From the NCBI GenBank assembly GCA_029775955.1, contig JARVJW010000119.1:1-8642 (forward strand): a stretch of DNA of 8,642 nucleotides, given 5' to 3'. Below the pieces are notes generated by a model. That model was not told the DNA's origin. It worked only from the letters and a program-made list of their open reading frames with translations, and did no database searches. Position 1 is the stretch's first letter. The number at the start of each line of letters is the position of its first letter. This document shows positions 6,280-8,642 of this stretch, one piece after another. Made by a program: the position numbers and the translations under genes. Origin of the DNA: Nitrososphaeria archaeon. GTDB lineage: Archaea; Thermoproteota; Nitrososphaeria; Conexivisphaerales; UBA164.

Positions 6280-7356
6280 TTATCTGATGCATCTTGGGTG
6301 TAACCCTGTATCTCCTCAGCAAAAGCTTTCGGGAACCCCTTTCTTATCATGTGGTATTGCGTTTATTATTTTTCCTTCTTGTGAACGAAAGAGACCCATC
6401 GATATCCTACTTCCAACGTGTATCGTGATGCTCTCACTATCTAGAAAGGAGCACTTGCTTGTGTGTGATCCATTGATTACGAAAACATTAATGTCATTTT
6501 CCTCTGCCTGAGCGTGTTTAATGGAATTTGCACAAGTTGTTTTTCTGCCCATGTTAACAGACTGTTTCCAGCCATCATTATGACCTATCACAATAGTGTC
6601 TATGTCCCTTGATTTTGTACATTCAACGACCCTCCTAGAGATTATGTGCATTGCGTTCTTATGATTTCTTTTATGCAAGAGTTTTATTTCTATCTTTGTG
6701 AGAATGCCCGATCTGCCTTGTGCTTATCGATCTAAGGCGTGGGTTCTCCTCGTTAAAATAGTTGTCATCGATTTTAGAAAACTGCCCTTGACAACAATCC
6801 CATGGTCAGAGATGTTATATGCGATAGCCACGTTAATCCGATGTCAATGTCCATGACTGTTTGATATACATGTATCATGAATATCGATTCTATATACTAT
6901 CTACCCGTTATACTGGGAAGTATTATTTTTACTTCCCTCAGATCAATATCATCTAATCTTTTTTCACCTCTAATTTCATAATTTTTGGAAACCCTAACAT
7001 TACATCTTCAATACTATGGTTTGTGAAAGTCAACATGAATTTACCGTTTTTGTTTTTATATTCATGCATGTTAGGTTTTCCTTTAAAAAGCTCAGAATTA
7101 TTCTTGTAAGATTTCATTGCCCTAAAGAACGAATTCCACGCCTCCTTCTTCACAGTCCACTGTGCTGGCAAATGGTTGTTGGAATTATCAGATGAAATTT
7201 GGAATTGTTTTACGAGATCACCTTGACTATTTTTCATGTTTAATGAATTGTTGCCCTAATATTTGCCTGATTGTGCAGGTTCTTTGATGTGTGGCAGAAA
7301 GCTGAAACAGTATCGTTTTTTCCAATGTATACCTGTTCAGTCCTATTGGCCTTCAT
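6280..7356 (-). pseudogene. tnpB: Broken tnpB of the IS607-type relic
   Basis: TnpB is the RNA-guided, Cas12-like nuclease carried by IS200/IS605 and IS607 elements. The frames piece together a near-complete protein: MKANRTEQVYIGKND...NLHNQANI (start 7356), then SNNHLPAQWTVKKEAWNSFF, KMHEYK-like and KNKNGKFMLTFTN (6953-7237), RLDDIDLREVKIILPSITG, DIDIGLT with the first RuvC Asp, EENPRLRSIS, and an open stretch 6316-6678 with HKRNHKNAMHIISRRVV, IVIGHNDGWKQS and TSKCSFLD. The last RuvC block (normally D-x-N-G) after KIINA is deleted. The C-terminus RKGFPKAFAEE and a frame-shifted GLHPRCIR end at a stop at 6280-6282. There are at least four frame breaks. The TSKCSFLD form marks a subfamily different from the tnpB at the right edge of the window. 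Not functional. Confidence 0.78.
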
Positions 7357-7638
7357 ATCCAACCCAATGGAATGATTTCTACGCTTTGAGTACATATTCA
7401 TTAAATAATAATGTAACATGAATGCAATCTCTTCAAACGCCTGTTCAGAATCAAGTTTTGGATCGCCTACGGATATAACTACAATCTCAGTCCTAAATTT
7501 TTGAAACAAATACTTGAACAGTTAGAAGCCAACCCTGCTTAACCTGTCCTTATGTTACTCTCTCGACCTTATGGTTAATGATCTCATCAAACAGGAATTT
7601 TGTTGTAAGGGTTGTTTACTTGCAATAATCTGTACAAC
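7357..7638 (-). pseudogene. tnpA: Broken serine recombinase tnpA of IS607 type (C-terminal half)
   Basis: Minus-strand fragments match the C-terminal half of an IS607 transposase (serine resolvase fold): VVQIIAS (7618-7638), KFLFDEIINHKVERV (7565-7600), KDRLSRVGF then an in-frame TAA (7522-7524, where Glu is expected), then LFKYLFQKFRTEIVVIS and a C-terminal helix ending YSKRRNHS. About 2 nt appear to be missing between VERVT and KDRL. The catalytic serine region and the N-terminal MerR-like helix-turn-helix are gone. Decay has also joined this frame to the tnpB start that follows. No function is expected. The family call rests on the KDRLxR-GF and F-FGTEIVVI-like motifs and the tnpB partner. 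Confidence 0.62.
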
Positions 7639-7658
7639 GCTTGTCCCAGCAATCACAG

Positions 7659-7817
7659 CATGAGAATGCATATGAATTCAGGTGTGCAGTTGAAAGGCGA
7701 TAAGGGAAGGACCCACAACCAAATGGTAGTGTACGATGGGGCTTAGCTGGAGCTAAATGGTTAAACCTTGCATTTTTTAGCATGTCTTTTAATTATGCAA
7801 AGCTTATCGAGCGTTAG
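7659..7817 (+). pseudogene. Possible C-terminal fragment of a DDE transposase
   Basis: A + strand frame reads HENAYEFRCAVERR, a stop at 7701-7703, then about 37 open codons containing VRWGLAGAKWLNLAFFSMS and NYAKLIER before TAG at 7815. The pattern V-E-R, some 20 residues, R-(W)-G-L-x-x-A-K, and a hydrophobic helix ending N-x-x-x-L resembles the C-terminal catalytic-Glu segment of IS5/IS1182-like transposases. It would be a short remnant lying between the IS607-type relic and the second tnpB relic, in the opposite orientation. The match is by pattern alone and could be chance. Confidence 0.35.
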
Positions 7818-7904
7818 TCAGAGGTGAAACATTACTACTTGCGGAAGTACTGATTATATTTTTTTTAGCTATTTTCCAAAAATAATTGGTTATGGCTAAA
7901 ATTA

Positions 7905-8072
7905 ATCCCTAGAGTGTGGCTCTCCTATGCGTATTAGTTGTCTAATTATGATACTGACATCGTTTCCACCTTAGAAGGCGCCTCTTTTATGCACTCGTAA
8001 TACATTTGAGCGTTTTCCTGTTTTCACTTTTTGGTTGCTTATCGGGCGTGAGTTCTCCTATGCAAACAGCAC
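7905..8072 (-). pseudogene. Internal fragment of a second tnpB relic
   Basis: A single minus-strand frame with two internal stops reads ENSRPISNQKVKTGKR...VHKRGAF, stop, GGNDVSIIIRQLIRIGEPHSRD. It is collinear with the middle of the IS607-type tnpB relic (EENPRLRSIS..., LHKRNHKNAMHIISRRVV...KSRD). At the DNA level the block AGGAGAAC-Y-CACGCC, then GATAAGCA, then GCATAAAAGA occurs in both copies in the same frame, and the spacing differs by exactly one 7-nt deletion. This is therefore a diverged second copy of the same region rather than chance. Neither end of its element can be traced. Confidence 0.5.
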
Positions 8073-8288
8073 TTATGTTTGTTTTCTCATAAATGTTTTG
8101 CAAATCATCCAGATAGCAAGTTCAGTAGACCTTATGCGTAATTGTGTTAATATAAAAAATAACAGTTTTTATTATAAAATTGATATAATTTAATGTTTAT
8201 ATTTGAAACAATTTTAATCATAATGCCTTCTTTTTTGCAAAAATTTTATTGTTAATAATTATACCTAAGGTCTAGCGACTTGTTCATC
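8073..8288. other. AT-rich non-coding stretch beside the tnpB right end
   Basis: No gene or credible RNA is visible. The part from about 8135 to 8265 is strongly AT-rich with many TATA-like strings. If the tnpB element at the right edge ends near 8289, then the bases just left of it are the flank that would supply the guide portion of its omega RNA. Confidence 0.4.
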
Positions 8289-8318
8289 TGACATACTCTC
8301 CACCCTAAAGGGTTGGAG
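8289..8318 (-). ncRNA. Right-end hairpin, putative 3' end of a TnpB omega RNA
   Basis: On the minus strand CTCCA-A-CCC-TTTA-GGG-TGGAG (8318 to 8298) folds into an 8-bp stem with one bulged A and a 4-nt loop, followed by AGTATGTCA. It overlaps the tnpB stop codon (8305-8307). IS200/IS605-type elements have such subterminal hairpins at the right end, and the TnpB guide RNA covers the 3' end of tnpB and this end, with the guide read from the flank beyond. The 5' boundary of the RNA cannot be read from sequence, and the end at 8289 is an estimate. Confidence 0.45.
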
Positions 8319-8642
8319 GTTCTAAGGTCTCCATCATTCTTGAAGTTGCCTCTTTGGGGGTATTAGTGCTCCCCTTGCATACATCTGCATGCAATTGACC
8401 TATGCTTCCCATTAAAGGTGGGCGCAACGCTATATTGAATGAAGCGTTTACATCAGCATGGTCGACGTGCCCACACTGGCACTTGAAACTCTTTCCTGAT
8501 CGGTTGCCTATCTGCCCACACCTTGAACATTCCTGTGAAGTGTGATATGGATCAACATAGACAACGGGTATTCCAAGTAGTCTGGCTTTATATTCTATCA
8601 TTTGTTCAAGCTGATAGAATGACCAGCTATTCAAGGAATACC
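8305..8642 (-). CDS. tnpB: TnpB RNA-guided nuclease, C-terminal part (cut by window edge)
   Basis: The last ~112 residues of an IS200/IS605-type TnpB (OrfB), a transposon-encoded RNA-guided DNA nuclease and ancestor of Cas12. The frame is open to the window edge, so the gene starts to the right; the TTG at 8634 is only an internal codon. Motifs are NSWSFYQLEQMIEYKARLLG, VVYVDPYHTSQECSRCG and CQCGHVDHADVNASFNIA. The four cysteines (CSRCG and CQC) form the target-nucleic-acid-binding zinc ribbon, inserted before the final RuvC motif, whose Asp is in HADVNAS. The tail after that (about 40 residues, ending TLEPPTL) is of normal length. No stops or frameshifts are present in the visible part, in contrast to the relics to its left. 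No tnpA is visible. Because the RuvC-I Asp and RuvC-II Glu lie outside the window, activity cannot be judged. Confidence 0.92.
   Translation of the reverse strand, partial: YSLNSWSFYQLEQMIEYKARLLGIPVVYVDPYHTSQECSRCGQIGNRSGKSFKCQCGHVDHADVNASFNIALRPPLMGSIGQLHADVCKGSTNTPKEATSRMMETLEPPTL

Larger units (their letters stand above)
6121..7638 (-). mobile_element. Decayed IS607-type transposon (tnpA + tnpB)
   Basis: Read on the minus strand, the region shows the C-terminal half of an IS607-type serine recombinase followed directly by a nearly full-length but broken tnpB, the gene order of IS607 elements. The right end probably lies near 6121, where the minus strand reads AGGAGAATGGTGTCA; this resembles the end of the tnpB element further right (GGAGAGTATGTCA). 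The upstream end is not recognisable because the recombinase N-terminus is lost. Frameshifts and stops in both genes show the element is dead. Confidence 0.65.

Noticed and set aside
7616..7783. A 55-codon minus-strand open frame rich in cysteine (six Cys, including CCDC).
   Set aside because: It overlaps recognisable tnpA remnants in another frame and a more convincing transposase-like + strand frame; no start signal or family resemblance, so chance is likely.
7768..7800. Inverted repeat TTGCAT / ATGCAA with a 21-nt loop.
   Set aside because: Only 6 bp of stem with a long loop and no adjacent signal; expected by chance and inside a possible coding relic.
7921..8063. The 10-mer TCTCCTATGC occurs twice, 133 bp apart.
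   Set aside because: Both copies fall within or beside the degraded tnpB fragment and have no consistent flanks, so it is not a convincing repeat family.
8100..8280. Possible CRISPR-like or origin-like AT-rich repeats.
   Set aside because: No regularly spaced repeat units are present; the short similar strings are explained by base composition.

Overview
The window looks like a piece of an AT-rich archaeal chromosome, most likely from the Thermoplasmatales or a close relative. Supporting signs are an archaeal-type glyceraldehyde-3-phosphate dehydrogenase, deoxyhypusine synthase (absent from most bacteria), an archaeal AGOG-type DNA glycosylase, TATA-like boxes about 25-30 nt before start codons, and almost no Shine-Dalgarno sites. 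The species assignment is an inference.

Layout. (1) Bases 1-800 hold a decayed IS5-like DDE transposase on the + strand, with several frameshifts and stops, followed by about 280 bp of AT-rich non-coding DNA containing a 16-bp direct repeat. (2) Bases 1079-5557 are a compact run of five intact minus-strand housekeeping genes. In transcription order these are a peroxiredoxin, deoxyhypusine synthase, AGOG 8-oxoguanine glycosylase/lyase, archaeal GAPDH, and a double-SIS protein that looks like a tandem duplication of 6-phospho-3-hexuloisomerase. The last three are tightly packed: a gap of 6-18 nt, then an ATGA stop/start overlap. (3) Bases 5558-5688 are a divergent promoter region with a palindrome over a TATA-like sequence, between the peroxiredoxin and an Lrp/AsnC-type regulator on the + strand (5689-6123). 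(4) From the regulator's stop codon to the right edge the DNA is a graveyard of transposons: an IS607-type element with broken tnpA and tnpB, a short + strand fragment that may be the C-terminus of another DDE transposase, a small piece of a second tnpB related to the first, and the apparently intact C-terminal part of a different tnpB that runs off the window and ends in a hairpin typical of a transposon right end and omega-RNA 3' end.

How the genes may work together. The gap/double-PHI pair probably acts in gluconeogenesis and sugar-phosphate interconversion. The peroxiredoxin and AGOG both deal with oxidative damage, and the adjacent divergent Lrp-like gene is a candidate regulator of the peroxiredoxin. 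Deoxyhypusine synthase modifies aIF5A and has no obvious link to its neighbours. I see no defence island, CRISPR array, tRNA or rRNA. The most distinctive observations are the duplicated hexuloisomerase-like protein, the peroxiredoxin lacking its resolving cysteine, and three tnpB genes in different states of decay within 2.4 kb.
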